A stretch of DNA of 64,000 nucleotides from assembly GCA_965243215.1 (NCBI GenBank), contig CBDEUJ010000004.1, positions 682,001 through 746,000 on the forward strand, given 5' to 3'. Of the stretch, positions 1 through 9,235 are shown piece after piece; positions within the stretch are counted from its first letter, which is position 1, and every line of letters begins with the position of its first letter. The notes under the pieces are model-generated. The model searched no databases. It was given only the letters and a program-made list of their open reading frames with translations, and was not told the DNA's origin. Source of the DNA: JAJEFO01 sp009843725. Lineage in GTDB: Bacteria; Pseudomonadota; Alphaproteobacteria; Rhodobacterales; Rhodobacteraceae. Position numbers and translations under genes: made by a program.

Positions 1-726
1 AGACACTGGACCGCTTGACTGGTGCCGAAGTCGCACGCCCGCCATCTCTGCTGGCTGCGTGGACCAAGACTCTGGACCAGAGCGTCTTGCCATCGCGCAA
101 GGCCCGCACCAGCGTCGCCGCAACGATCAAGAGATAGAGAGAGAGCAGCGGCGTGACGTCACGCTCACTTTCCGCCGGCGGCAACTCACGGCAACGGCCA
201 ATTGGGCCGGATCGCCGTTCCGTAGGCGTCCAGTCCCCTTGTTTCGGAGCTGGCCATCGGGGCGGGAAACAGGCCATTGGCATCCTCGTTCGTCCGGCAA
301 GTCAGCTTCGTGCGTTGGCCTTGTCCTGGAGCATCATCCAGTGGACCGCCTGCGTTACGGCCCCGCGGCTTGCCCGCAGCCCCGGCTGACCGGACAGGGG
401 CGGTTTCCTGTTCCTGGATGCCCGCGGCATTCAACGTCCGCGCTCGCTGGAACGGAATTGCCCACTCCATGTCGATCCAGCCGGACACTCGGGAATCCTG
501 GGAAAGCCGGTTGCGGACGTTTTGCAGTTGCACGGTTCTCTTCTCGTCGCCGCCATCGTCGAGAGCCGACGGTCGACCAGGCGGTGGAGCGACCGAGAAC
601 GATGACGATTCCGACCCTCGTGCGATTGCCAAATTCGACCTTCGATTGTCCACGCCTCAACGGCCCTTGAACAACCAATGTCGAGTTTCGGTGGAGGCCG
701 AGAGGCTATGCCGAACTGGTCTGGCA
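1..726. other. no supported gene
   Basis: Reading frames in this stretch are short, overlap one another on both strands and show no family motif that I recognise. It may be decayed or intergenic DNA upstream of whatever lies to the left. I see no RNA gene, repeat array or convincing promoter. Confidence 0.4.
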
Positions 727-1218
727 CTACCGCCGGGAGACGGCGTGGAGCCACCACGCACAACCCGCTCCCGTGAGTGCAAGCACCACGACGAATCCCG
801 CCACCGGGGCCTCAGGAAACAGGATGCGGCTCATGAGCCGCCCGGGAAACAGCGTGAACGCCCCGGTCAGCATCAGCGCCAGCATGTAGATCGCCTGCAT
901 GCGAACTCGATGCGCCACGACATTGCCCGCGCGCGCATCACGCACGGCCAGCCAAAGCTGCCAAAGCGTCAGGAGGCTCAACAAGTGGATCGGACTGAAC
1001 GGACCCACCATGTGGATGCTGTTGATGAACAGCCCGCTTGCCGCAAGCGCCGCCATGGACAGGACCCAGGCATACCCCGCACGCCTGTGCCAACGATCGC
1101 GGCTACGCCGCGCAAGCGCCATCGGACCCAGCATGATGGCCAGCATGATGGCCAGCATGGCGGCCACGACATGCAGCTGGGTCACTGGCCCCGCTGACAG
1201 AAAGGGTTGAAGTGTCAT
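727..1218 (-). CDS. DUF2306 family membrane protein
   Basis: A 163-residue integral membrane protein with about four hydrophobic segments. The first carries a repeated AIML unit encoded by a 12-bp tandem repeat near 1131-1165. His-containing loops between helices (for example SIHMVGPFSPIHLLSL) fit the DUF2306 family, whose function is unknown. I chose the ATG at 1218 because GGAGA lies just upstream and the protein then begins directly before the first membrane segment. A longer frame to 1377 would add a polar, uncharacteristic N-terminus. It is divergent from the LytTR regulator at 1309, with about 90 bp between, so that regulator may control it. Family assignment is from pattern recognition only. 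Confidence 0.75.
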   Translation of the reverse strand: MTLQPFLSAGPVTQLHVVAAMLAIMLAIMLGPMALARRSRDRWHRRAGYAWVLSMAALAASGLFINSIHMVGPFSPIHLLSLLTLWQLWLAVRDARAGNVVAHRVRMQAIYMLALMLTGAFTLFPGRLMSRILFPEAPVAGFVVVLALTGAGCAWWLHAVSRR

Positions 1219-1308
1219 GCCGTCTCCAGATTCGCCAATCGGTGACTTGTTCAATGCGCCAGATTGCGCCACATCCAAGGCAGAGTTCGCAGATGACAGG
1301 ATCGGTTC

Positions 1309-2082
1309 GTGGCCGACGGCTTCGCGCAATTCACGCTTCGCAAACTGCGTGCGCATCTGGGCGACTACCGCGTGCAAGTCGTGGTGCTGGGGGTCGGCCT
1401 GATGCTGGGCATTTCCGGGCCGTTCGAATCCGGCGAGGTGATGCGGTTCCTTCCCCGGATCGCCTATTGGGTGGGAATCGTGGCCTCGACCTACGTGATC
1501 GGCAGCATCATAACGTTGTCACTTCGGCCCCGCCTGGAACACCACCCGCTCTGGTTTCGCGCCGGCCTGATCGGGTTGGCATTGGGCTGCGGAATCAACC
1601 TATTCGTGCAGACCATAAACACTCTCATCTGGCCGATCTTTTTGGGCGAACAACTCGAAGGACTTGCGACTCTCGCACTCAGCATCCTGATGATGTGCCT
1701 GGTCATCTCGACCGTTTTCGAACTGGTGGGCCAGGAAGATCGTCCCGGCACCAAAAACGCCTTGCCGCCCCTGCTTGACCGCGTGCCACCCGGCAAACGC
1801 GGGGCGCTGATCGCGCTTTCGGTCGAAGATCACTACACTCGCGTGCATACAACCAAAGGCGAAGAGTTGCTCCTGTTGCGCCTCAGCGACGCGATCCGCG
1901 AGACCGCGCCGGTGGACGGCCTGCAGGTGCACCGCTCGCACTGGGTGGCAAGTGACCAGGTGGCGGGCGCGCGCCGCGACGGCGACCGCACGTTCCTGAT
2001 CCTTCGAGACGGGAAGGAGGTTCCGGTCAGTCGCGCGAACATCCCGGCCGCCCGTGAGGCTGGCCTGCTGCCACGAAATTGA
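1309..2082 (+). CDS. membrane-anchored LytTR-type transcriptional regulator
   Basis: 257 residues from a GTG codon. Residues about 20-140 hold four hydrophobic segments, and residues about 165-250 form a LytTR DNA-binding domain, recognisable by ALSVEDHYTRVHT, then LLLRLSDAI, then QVHRSHWVA and the strand around VPVSR. This layout (membrane sensor plus C-terminal LytTR, no receiver domain) is common in Alphaproteobacteria for regulators that act on a neighbouring gene. The divergent DUF2306 membrane protein is the obvious target. The signal sensed is unknown. The start is uncertain because GTG has only a weak AGGA-like ribosome site. Confidence 0.8.
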   Translation: MADGFAQFTLRKLRAHLGDYRVQVVVLGVGLMLGISGPFESGEVMRFLPRIAYWVGIVASTYVIGSIITLSLRPRLEHHPLWFRAGLIGLALGCGINLFVQTINTLIWPIFLGEQLEGLATLALSILMMCLVISTVFELVGQEDRPGTKNALPPLLDRVPPGKRGALIALSVEDHYTRVHTTKGEELLLLRLSDAIRETAPVDGLQVHRSHWVASDQVAGARRDGDRTFLILRDGKEVPVSRANIPAAREAGLLPRN

Positions 2083-2468
2083 CCACGATGGCGCAGAAGG
2101 TCTCCCGGGCGTTGCACTCACTGCCTGGAGGCTGTCCCTGCGTGTCCCGGAACCCCTGCCGCGAGGGTGAACCCAGAGTGCAAGGGCGCAATACTACTGA
2201 CTTCCACAATTGGATCGGTCCAGCGGCCTGGATGCAACATGGCCCCTGCTGAGGGACACTGCTCCAGAACACTCGGAATCCTGCAAGCGTTCCAGATCCG
2301 GACTTCAACCACGACGACCCTTTCGCCGTTGGCTGCCCGCCAAGCGTGGCCCGGTTTTTCGCGCCACCCTGCGGGGATCAAGCCGCCCTCAAGCCGGGCC
2401 TGCCACCAGCCACAAGGGGCCTTCGAAAATTCCGCAGTTCAGCCTCTCGAAGACCTGAATCCTCGCCG
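2083..2468. other. intergenic, no gene seen
   Basis: About 390 bp between the LytTR gene and the end of the SDR gene that points towards it. I see no conserved frame, and no clear terminator hairpin followed by a T-run. Confidence 0.4.
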
Positions 2469-3242
2469 TCAAACACCGATCCCGGCCGTCAGCCCTCCGT
2501 CAATCAGATAGTCTCCTCCCGTGCAGAACCCTGCACGGTCGCTGCAAAGAAACGCAATCAACTCGCTCGTTTCCTCCACCGTGCCGACCCGGCCAACCGG
2601 GTGCGAATTGCCGAAATTCTCAATGACCTCCTCGATCGGGTTGCCTTCGCCCGCCACCGTCTGCGCTGCAAACTCGAGCAGCGGCGTACGCACCGATCCC
2701 GGGCTTATGGAGTTCACGCGGACGCCATCCTTTGCCGCATCAACGGCCTGCGCCCTCGTCAACGCGTGAATTCCTCCCTTGCTGGTGGCGTAGGCCAGAA
2801 CCTCGTTCTGGTTGGCATGGCCCTGGACCGAGGACACATGGACGATTGCCCCGCCGCCCCGTTGCTTCATGAATGGATAGGCAAGGTGCGAGGTCAGGAA
2901 ACACGAAGTCAGGTTGGTCGCGATGACCCGGTTCCAGTGTTCGAAATCCGTCGACTCCGTCGTTCCATAGGTCTGGACGGCCGCCGCGTTTACGAGGATG
3001 TCGATCCCTCCATTGCTGCCAATCTCATGGATCCAAGGCCCCAGCCGCCCGGGCTGCGTGACGTCAATCTCGGCCACGTTCACGTCCAGCCCAGCCGCCT
3101 CGTCCTTCGCCCTTTCGTTATGCGACTCGTCAATCCCGCATAGGTGCACGGTTGCGCCTTCCCGGGCGAACTTCAGCGCCGCCCCCAGCCCGATGCCGCT
3201 TGAGCCCGTGACCACCGCCACCTTGCCGTCGAATTCTCCCAT
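2469..3242 (-). CDS. SDR family NAD(P)-dependent oxidoreductase
   Basis: 257 residues, the usual length for a classical short-chain dehydrogenase. The nucleotide-binding motif TGSSGIGLG is near residue 14, followed by NAAAV and the catalytic Ser (VHVSSVQG) and Tyr-x3-Lys (YATSK). The C-terminal IDGGL segment is typical. The ATG at 3242 puts the Rossmann strand at residues 5-12; longer frames upstream overlap the next gene. It is the last gene of a minus-strand group with the lactonase-like amidohydrolase and the PfkB kinase, so oxidation of a sugar or sugar lactone is a reasonable inference. The substrate is unknown. Confidence 0.85.
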   Translation of the reverse strand: MGEFDGKVAVVTGSSGIGLGAALKFAREGATVHLCGIDESHNERAKDEAAGLDVNVAEIDVTQPGRLGPWIHEIGSNGGIDILVNAAAVQTYGTTESTDFEHWNRVIATNLTSCFLTSHLAYPFMKQRGGGAIVHVSSVQGHANQNEVLAYATSKGGIHALTRAQAVDAAKDGVRVNSISPGSVRTPLLEFAAQTVAGEGNPIEEVIENFGNSHPVGRVGTVEETSELIAFLCSDRAGFCTGGDYLIDGGLTAGIGV

Positions 3243-3261
3243 GCCGACTGCCCCTTCCCAG

Positions 3262-4116
3262 CTACGCCGTGATCGCGGAATCAGGTGCCCGCATCCTGTA
3301 GGCACGCGCAGCGTTGCCGCCGAGGATCGCGCTCGTTTCATCCTCGGCAAGTCCGGAAAGGAGCTCCCCTGCCACTTCCACCCAGCGCCCGTAGGAACTT
3401 GCCAACGTGCAGACCGGCCAGTCGCTGCCCCAGACAAGCCGGTCCGGTCCGAACGTGTCCAGAAGGTGCTCCACGTACGGGCGCAAGTCATCGACGGTCC
3501 AGTCGGCGTGCGCCTCGGTCACAAGGCCGGACAGCTTGCAAAACGCCGAGGTCTCGGATGCGAGTGCTGCCATGTCCTGGTCCCAGCCATCCATGATCCC
3601 GTCTCGGATCAAGGGCTTCGAGCCATGATCAATGACCGTCCGCATGTTCGGGTGGCGCGCCAGGAGCTCTCGCAGTGCCGGCAGATGCCGCGGCAGGGTC
3701 AGGGCGTCGAACGTGAGGTCGGCATCAATCAGGGCGTCGAACGTGGCGACGAGCCCTTCGCCCAGCATCCAGCCGTCGTCAGCAATGTCCTGGATCATCG
3801 GGCGCAGGCCGACCAAGGCTGGTTGCCTGGAGAGGCGCGCTATGTCGTCGGACGCGCTCGGGGCCTCGAAGTCGACCCAGCCAACGACACCCCTGATGAA
3901 GGGTTCCTCGCGCGCAAGGCCCAGCATGAACTCGGTCTCTGCAACGGTTGGCGCGGCCTGAACGAGAATCGTGCCATCAATGCCCGCCTCTGCCAGCAGT
4001 GGCCTCAGGTCGGCCGGAAGGAAGTCGCGGTAGATCGGCTCCATCTCCGGCGTCAGCCAGCCGTAGTCCCCGCGCGCCAGTGACCAGAAGTGTTGATGTG
4101 CGTCGATACGGGTCAT
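3262..4116 (-). CDS. amidohydrolase of the L-fuconolactonase type
   Basis: 284 residues. It begins with the metal-site motif DAHQHFW at residues 4-10 and contains RGVVGWVDFE, a lysine/aspartate-rich middle with TVIDHGSKP, and the closing DRLVWGSDWPV motif of amidohydrolase_2 lactonases. These enzymes hydrolyse sugar lactones in the cytoplasm. I prefer the ATG at 4116, four bases past the PfkB stop, with GGAG upstream; a TTG at 4131 would overlap that gene. Its place between an SDR and a sugar kinase supports a role in an oxidative sugar pathway (dehydrogenase, lactonase, kinase). That pathway reading is inference. Confidence 0.82.
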   Translation of the reverse strand: MTRIDAHQHFWSLARGDYGWLTPEMEPIYRDFLPADLRPLLAEAGIDGTILVQAAPTVAETEFMLGLAREEPFIRGVVGWVDFEAPSASDDIARLSRQPALVGLRPMIQDIADDGWMLGEGLVATFDALIDADLTFDALTLPRHLPALRELLARHPNMRTVIDHGSKPLIRDGIMDGWDQDMAALASETSAFCKLSGLVTEAHADWTVDDLRPYVEHLLDTFGPDRLVWGSDWPVCTLASSYGRWVEVAGELLSGLAEDETSAILGGNAARAYRMRAPDSAITA

Positions 4117-4120
4117 CCGG

Positions 4121-5053
4121 TCATTCTCCAAGGCATTCCAGCACGGCGTTCAAGCTTGGCGGATCGCAACCGGATTCCAAGCAGTTCAAGGAAGCTGCAG
4201 CAGTTCCGAACGCCAGCACGTCTTCAACCGATGCCCGATCCAGCCGGTCAAGCGCATCGGCCCGCAATTGCCCGGTGCGAGACAACGCCGCAAGCACGCC
4301 GGCATGGAAGGTGTCTCCCGCGCCGATGCTGTCCTGTACATCTATCTCGTGCGCCGAGACGTCCACCCGGCCTCCGGCCCACCAGGCCGATGCCCCTTCG
4401 GCCCCTCGGGACACGATCACCAAGCGCGTCAGGCCGTCGAGCAGACCGTCCACCACTTCCTCCTCTCTTGCCGACGGATGAAGAAACGCGAGATCCTCAT
4501 CCGACAGGCGGATGACGTGGCTGGCCGTCGAGACCCGGGCAATGCGCCCGCGATAGGCTTCCTTGTCCGGTACCAGGCTCGGACGGCAATTCGGATCCAG
4601 TGACACGACCATGCGAGATGATGCCTGCTCGGCCAAGTCCAAGTAGGCGCTTGCGGGAGGGTCGGCGAAAAGCGTGAGGGATCCGAAGTGCAATGCCTCG
4701 GCCTCAGGCAACGGCCCCGTCAGGCCTGTCCAGAGGCGACCTGCCGAAGCACTGTCATAAAACGCATAGCGCGCCTCACCGTCGGCCAAACTGACAAAGG
4801 CCAGAGTGCTGTCGTCGTCGCTTCGGCTGACGTTGGCGGTGCCGATGCCCTCGCGGACCATGTGGTCGTGAAGCATGTCACCGAACAGGTCGGTGGAGAG
4901 AGCGCCAACGAAAGAGACATCTTGCTCCAGCCGCGCCAATGCCGTCGCCGCATTCAACACGGCACCACCGGGCCTCGGCACGAACGCGGCCAGGCCGTTC
5001 GCCTGCGCCACCGGAACGAAGTCAATCAACGCGTCGCCGCCGCAAAGGATCAC
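4121..5053 (-). CDS. PfkB family sugar kinase
   Basis: 310 residues from a GTG start. The N-terminal GGDALIDFVP and the first PfkB region around RPGGAVLNAATALARLEQ are followed by the second signature DSIGAGDTFHAGVL near residue 240, which carries the catalytic Asp and the anion hole. This is the ribokinase/fructokinase fold, transferring phosphate from ATP to a sugar or sugar acid. It is the first gene of a minus-strand group whose next gene starts within a few bases of its stop. It is divergent from the dehydrogenase E1 gene across a 121-bp shared promoter region. Fructokinase or 2-keto-3-deoxy-sugar kinase are both possible. Confidence 0.87.
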   Translation of the reverse strand: MILCGGDALIDFVPVAQANGLAAFVPRPGGAVLNAATALARLEQDVSFVGALSTDLFGDMLHDHMVREGIGTANVSRSDDDSTLAFVSLADGEARYAFYDSASAGRLWTGLTGPLPEAEALHFGSLTLFADPPASAYLDLAEQASSRMVVSLDPNCRPSLVPDKEAYRGRIARVSTASHVIRLSDEDLAFLHPSAREEEVVDGLLDGLTRLVIVSRGAEGASAWWAGGRVDVSAHEIDVQDSIGAGDTFHAGVLAALSRTGQLRADALDRLDRASVEDVLAFGTAAASLNCLESGCDPPSLNAVLECLGE

Positions 5054-5174
5054 CGGACATCCCCCTGTTGAGCCAGTCCCATAGTGAAGCTGTCCCCTAA
5101 AAGGTCAATCTGCCTCTTGCTTCAATGTTGCCCAGGCGATTAGGTCTCTGGAGTCACGCGGAAAGGCAGGACCT

Positions 5175-7628
5175 TTGCCCAAGTCCATTCACATTGATCC
5201 GGCTGCCACAAGAAGCTCGACCGAGCTCGCATCGCAACGAATTCCGGTTCATGCCTACGGGCGTTCTTTGGCTGAGGAGCTTCGGGCGCGCGGTGCCGAC
5301 ACCTTGATCATGGCGCTGCGTCACATGATGGTCATTCGAGCTTTCGAGAGCGGTGTTGCAAGTCTCAAGTCCAAAGGCAGTTACGGTGATCTGACCTATG
5401 CCTACAAGGGCCCTGCCCACCTTTCGATCGGGCAGGAAGCGGCAGCGGTCGGCGCGGCCATGGCGCTGGCACCAGAAGATCACATATTCGGGTCACACCG
5501 CTCGCACGGGGAGTTCCTGGCAAAGGGGCTGGCGGCGATCCAAAGGCTGGGCGACAACGCGCTCACCTCGGTCATGGAAGCCCACGGCAACGGCGCCTTG
5601 CTCCGCACCGTGGAGACGCATCTTCCGGACGAGACCGAACACGGCCTCGCCGAGAATTTCCTGCTCACGGGGCTCCTCGCCGAGATGTTCATGCGCGAAA
5701 TCGGCTTCAATGGCGGCATGGGGGGCAGCATGCATGCGTTCTTCACGCCGTTCGGCGCATTTCCGAACAACGCCATTGTCGGGGCGTCTGCCGGCATCGC
5801 GACCGGAGCCGCGCTCTGGATGAAGTCCGAAGGTCGCGACTGCATCGCGGTCTCGATGGTTGGCGACGGGGCCACAGGCTGCGGACCGGTTTGGGAAGCC
5901 CTGAACTTTGCCGGCATGGCGCAGTTCGAACGCCTCTGGGACAATGCCGGCTTCCTTCCGGTTCTCTTCTTCTTCACCAACAACTTCTACGCCATGGGCG
6001 GACAGACGAGCGGCGAAACCATGTCTTGGGACCGGCTCGCACGGATCGGCGCCGGACTGCGCGATGACGCCTTTCATGCGGAAACCGTCGACGGCACGAA
6101 CCCGCTTGCTGTCGCCGACGCCGTTCAGCGCAAGCGCCAGGTGCTGCTTGAAGGCAAGGGACCCGCCGTTCTCGACGTGGAATGCTACCGGTTTTCCGGG
6201 CACTCGACGACGGACGTCAACGCCTATCGCACCAAGGACGAAATCGCGGCTTGGGGCGCAGTTGACCCGATCAGGACCTATCGCGATTCCCTGGTTGCGG
6301 AAGGCATTCTCGACACGGCAGCGGCGGACGCGATCCAGTCCGAAGCGGATGCACGAATGAATGCAGTCTTCATGGCCGCAGCCAACCCTGAGACCGCCCC
6401 GCCTCCCCGTCTTGGAAACGACGGCACCGGCATCGGACAGAAAATGTTTGCGGGCAGCGAGACGCCATCGGACGGGCCCGCACCTGAACCTCTGTCCGAC
6501 CCCGCGAATGTGGTCCGCATCCGACAGAACGCCCGGAAATCGCGTGGCGGGAGGGCCGCCGACGGCGAGCCTCTCTCGCCGCTGAGAGCAATCACCCTCC
6601 GCGACGGCCTGTTCGAGGCGATCCTGCATGCCGCGCTGACCGACCCCCGCGTCATCATCTACGGAGAGGAATGTCGGGAATGGGGCGGTGCGTTCGGCGT
6701 CTATCGAGGCCTGGCCGACCTCTTGCCGCACGACCGGCTCTTCAACGCGCCGATTTCCGAAGCCGCCATCGTGGCGACTGCCATTGGCGCCGCGATGGAA
6801 GGCGGTCGCCCCATCGTCGAACTCATGTATGCCGATTTCATCGGGAGAGCTGGAGACGAACTGTTCAACCAGCTCGCGAAATGGCAGGCCATGTCGAACG
6901 GATTGCTGAACGTCCCGGTCGTGGTAAGATGCTCGGTCGGCTCCAAGTATGGCGCGCAGCATTCCCAGGACTGGTCAGGGCTGGCGGCGCATGTTCCGGG
7001 TCTCAAGATCATCTACCCCGCCACGCCCCGTGACGCGAAGGGTCTGATGGCGTCGGCTCTGGCGTCGGACGATCCCGTGATCGTCTTCGAGAGCCAGCGG
7101 CTCTATGATCAGGTCGAGCTGTTCAAGGACGAAGTGCCAGAAGGGAACTACAAGATCCCGATTGGCGCACCTGACATCAAACGTGTCGGCAGCGATGTCA
7201 CTGTCCTGACCATCGGTCCGACGCTCTATCCTGCGCTCGAGGCAGCGGACTTGCTCGCCGGACGCGACGTTTCGCTCGAAATCATCGACGCCCGGTCGCT
7301 CGTCCCGTTCGACTACGGCCCAGTGTTGGAATCCGTGACGAAGACCGGACGGTTGCTGCTGGTATCCGAAGCCTGCGAACGCGGCAGTTTCGCGATGACG
7401 CTGGCCTCCAACGTCACGCGATTTGCCTTCGGCGCGCTGAAGGCTCCGCCCCGCGTGCTGGGAAGTCCGAACTGGATCGTCCCCGGCGCGGATCTGGAAC
7501 ACGGCTACTTTCCGCAGCCCTTCGACATCGAGGACGCGATCCTGACAGACCTGATGGGCGTCTCCGGGCATGACCGGAAAGGCAGCCGACGGTGGGATGA
7601 CCTGGCTCTCGCCAGGTCCGGGCTTTAG
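5175..7628 (+). CDS. fused E1 alpha-beta subunit of a 2-oxo acid/acetoin-type dehydrogenase
   Basis: 817 residues joining two proteins that are usually separate. Residues about 35-375 are the thiamine-diphosphate E1 alpha domain, with the GDG..EALNFA TPP motif near residue 231 and FFFTNNFYAMGG after it. Residues about 400-465 are a polar linker. Residues about 468-817 are the transketolase-like E1 beta domain (YGEECREWGGAFG, ISEAAIVATAIGAAMEGG). It would decarboxylate a 2-oxo acid or cleave acetoin and pass the acyl group to a lipoyl carrier. The gene starts at TTG 5175 with GGCAGGA upstream. A lipoyl-domain gene follows 11 bp later. No E3 gene is present in the window. Confidence 0.88.
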   Translation: MPKSIHIDPAATRSSTELASQRIPVHAYGRSLAEELRARGADTLIMALRHMMVIRAFESGVASLKSKGSYGDLTYAYKGPAHLSIGQEAAAVGAAMALAPEDHIFGSHRSHGEFLAKGLAAIQRLGDNALTSVMEAHGNGALLRTVETHLPDETEHGLAENFLLTGLLAEMFMREIGFNGGMGGSMHAFFTPFGAFPNNAIVGASAGIATGAALWMKSEGRDCIAVSMVGDGATGCGPVWEALNFAGMAQFERLWDNAGFLPVLFFFTNNFYAMGGQTSGETMSWDRLARIGAGLRDDAFHAETVDGTNPLAVADAVQRKRQVLLEGKGPAVLDVECYRFSGHSTTDVNAYRTKDEIAAWGAVDPIRTYRDSLVAEGILDTAAADAIQSEADARMNAVFMAAANPETAPPPRLGNDGTGIGQKMFAGSETPSDGPAPEPLSDPANVVRIRQNARKSRGGRAADGEPLSPLRAITLRDGLFEAILHAALTDPRVIIYGEECREWGGAFGVYRGLADLLPHDRLFNAPISEAAIVATAIGAAMEGGRPIVELMYADFIGRAGDELFNQLAKWQAMSNGLLNVPVVVRCSVGSKYGAQHSQDWSGLAAHVPGLKIIYPATPRDAKGLMASALASDDPVIVFESQRLYDQVELFKDEVPEGNYKIPIGAPDIKRVGSDVTVLTIGPTLYPALEAADLLAGRDVSLEIIDARSLVPFDYGPVLESVTKTGRLLLVSEACERGSFAMTLASNVTRFAFGALKAPPRVLGSPNWIVPGADLEHGYFPQPFDIEDAILTDLMGVSGHDRKGSRRWDDLALARSGL

Positions 7629-7639
7629 GAGAGGACGGA

Positions 7640-7879
7640 ATGGCGCGCATAGAGATCAGGATGCCGGAACTCGGCAACGAGATAACCGAGGCAATGATTG
7701 ACGCCTTTCTCAAAGACGCCGGCGACAAGGTCTCCGAGGGCGAGGAGATCGTGACCATCACGACGCCGAAGGTCACGATGGACCTTGAAGCTCCCGCGTC
7801 AGGCACCGTTCTCGAAGTTCTCGTCGAGGAGGATGACATCGTGGCTGTCGGCACCGTCCTCGCCATCATCGAGACCTGA
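7640..7879 (+). CDS. stand-alone lipoyl (biotinyl/lipoyl-attachment) domain protein
   Basis: 79 residues forming one lipoyl domain and nothing else: MPELGNEITEAMI at the start, then the hairpin turn TTPKVTMDLEAP with Lys as the expected lipoylation site, then SGTVLEVLVEEDDIVAVG. The turn reads TPKV rather than the common TDKA. The peripheral-subunit and acyltransferase domains of a normal E2 are absent. Its stop overlaps the start of the following alpha/beta hydrolase (TGATG). In acetoin dehydrogenase E2 (AcoC), a lipoyl domain and an alpha/beta-hydrolase domain occur in one chain, so these two genes together look like a split AcoC acting with the fused E1. Confidence 0.85.
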   Translation: MARIEIRMPELGNEITEAMIDAFLKDAGDKVSEGEEIVTITTPKVTMDLEAPASGTVLEVLVEEDDIVAVGTVLAIIET

Positions 7880-8595
7880 TGCGCGCGGTCTTCCTGCACG
7901 GCTTCGCCGCCGACCGGCTCACTTGGGTTGGCACGACGCCGGCAATTCCAGGAATCGATGCGGTCACGCCAGACTTGCCGGGCCACGGGAATTCCATAAG
8001 CGACCTCGGTGACGGCTCCCTTGAAGACCTGGCGTCCCGCCTGATCGCCGGCATCAAGCGTGGTCCGCCGGTCTGGCTGATTGGACACTCGCTCGGAGGA
8101 GGGCTCGCGCTCAAGCTCGCTGCAGAGATGCCGGAACTCTTTCGCGGCCTTGTGCTGCTGGCTCCGATCGGACTTGGCCGGCGCTTGGGCATCGTGCCCC
8201 TGAAAGAGTATTCCGAATTGAGGGACAAGGATGAAATGCGCCGTTTCCTCGAGCCGCTCGTGGCGAAGAAAGACGTTATCGCGCCAATGGTCGTCGACAA
8301 CGCGCTCCGGCAGCTGGAGCGAGACGGCGCGCGCGACGCCCTTGCGAAGATTGCAGACCAGCTTCCGACCATAGATGCCGAACTCTGCGCCCTCCTGCCA
8401 AGGGTGGCCGAATGCGGGCTGGACATCTCGGTGATCTGGGGAACGGAGGACAACGTAGCCAGTCCGGATCAGGAAAGGATCGAGAAGCTGGGAACCTTGG
8501 TGGAGCTTCCAGGAATTGGCCATATTGCCCATGTCGAGGCGCAGAAGCAGGTGAACACGCTGCTTGCAGACAAGATCGCGGGCGGAACAGGATGA
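7879..8595 (+). CDS. alpha/beta hydrolase, AcoC C-terminal-like
   Basis: 238 residues. LHGFAADRLTW near residue 6 gives the oxyanion loop, GHSLGGG near residue 74 the nucleophile elbow, and WGTEDNVASPDQ and GIGHIAHVE supply the catalytic Asp and His. This fold forms the C-terminal half of AcoC, the E2 of acetoin dehydrogenase, where it serves as the acyl-transfer domain. Here it is a separate gene that overlaps the lipoyl-domain gene by one base, so translational coupling is likely. A plain esterase function is the alternative, but the position behind E1 and the lipoyl domain favours the E2-like role. Confidence 0.8.
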   Translation: MRAVFLHGFAADRLTWVGTTPAIPGIDAVTPDLPGHGNSISDLGDGSLEDLASRLIAGIKRGPPVWLIGHSLGGGLALKLAAEMPELFRGLVLLAPIGLGRRLGIVPLKEYSELRDKDEMRRFLEPLVAKKDVIAPMVVDNALRQLERDGARDALAKIADQLPTIDAELCALLPRVAECGLDISVIWGTEDNVASPDQERIEKLGTLVELPGIGHIAHVEAQKQVNTLLADKIAGGTG

Positions 8596-8980
8596 AACGT
8601 CATGATCCCGCGCGAGCGTTTGCCAAATTCGCATCCGTTCAGGCCTTGCGCGGCGACCCGGCAGTCCTCGTCGATGTGCGAGGCCGGAAAGCTCACCGGC
8701 ACAATGGCGGCCGCTGCAAGTGCGCACCTGCGGGATCCGGCCCGGGGCGTGCCCGCGAACCAAAGTTTTGGGGCAACCACTCTCCCCTTGGCGCCTTTTT
8801 GAGATCGGCTCGATCTTCCACGTAGCATTCTGGGCGAGGCGGGGCGTTTCGCCTTGAGCATTTCCTGCATTTCCGGATTCCTCGATCGGCGCGATCGCGC
8901 ATGGGACGCATGCGCCCATTCCGACCGGATGTTTTCGGCACGGTTCCGCCAGGTTCTTTCTCACTGCAAGCGCGGCAGCC
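8596..8980. other. intergenic, no gene seen
   Basis: The stretch after the hydrolase gene holds only overlapping short frames without recognisable motifs. Large open frames on the minus strand across this area run antisense to the dehydrogenase genes and look like GC-driven artefacts. A short GC-rich inverted sequence near 8832-8852 might fold, but it lacks a T-run. Confidence 0.35.
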
Positions 8981-9235
8981 CTATTCTGTGAACGGTGCAA
9001 GCCTTGATCTCCGTGCATCAAGGTCGGCATCCTCAGTGTCCCAGGTCTTTCCCTCCTTGTAGAGATCGGGAAAGTGCTCCCGGTATTGCGAACTCGGGTC
9101 GTCGAACGCGCGCTTGAACTCATGGTAGCCCCACACGCCGCCGACTTCCTCGAGCGGACAGCGCCCGGTGCCGGAGACAAGATACGGGTAGCGCCTGTCG
9201 TCACGCGCCGGTGGACCCTTCCGATCCTGATCCTT
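8981..9235 (-). pseudogene. C-terminal remnant of a pRiA4b ORF-3 / IS1096 passenger-type protein
   Basis: One minus-strand frame ending at the TAG at 8983-8981 reads RYPYLVSGTGRCPLEEVGG and then WGYHEFKRAFDDP before stopping. This is the typical end of the plasmid pRiA4b ORF-3-like family (CP.EDVGG.WGY.EF). Upstream of about 9235 the frame loses similarity, and no start or N-terminal domain is present, so it is a truncated remnant. The family often travels with insertion sequences and plasmids. The next 230 bp to 9465 show no gene. Confidence 0.6.

Noticed and set aside
1131..1165. Short tandem repeat of a 12-bp unit
   Set aside because: It encodes the AIML-AIML run inside the first helix of the DUF2306 protein; no sign of an array or regulatory role.
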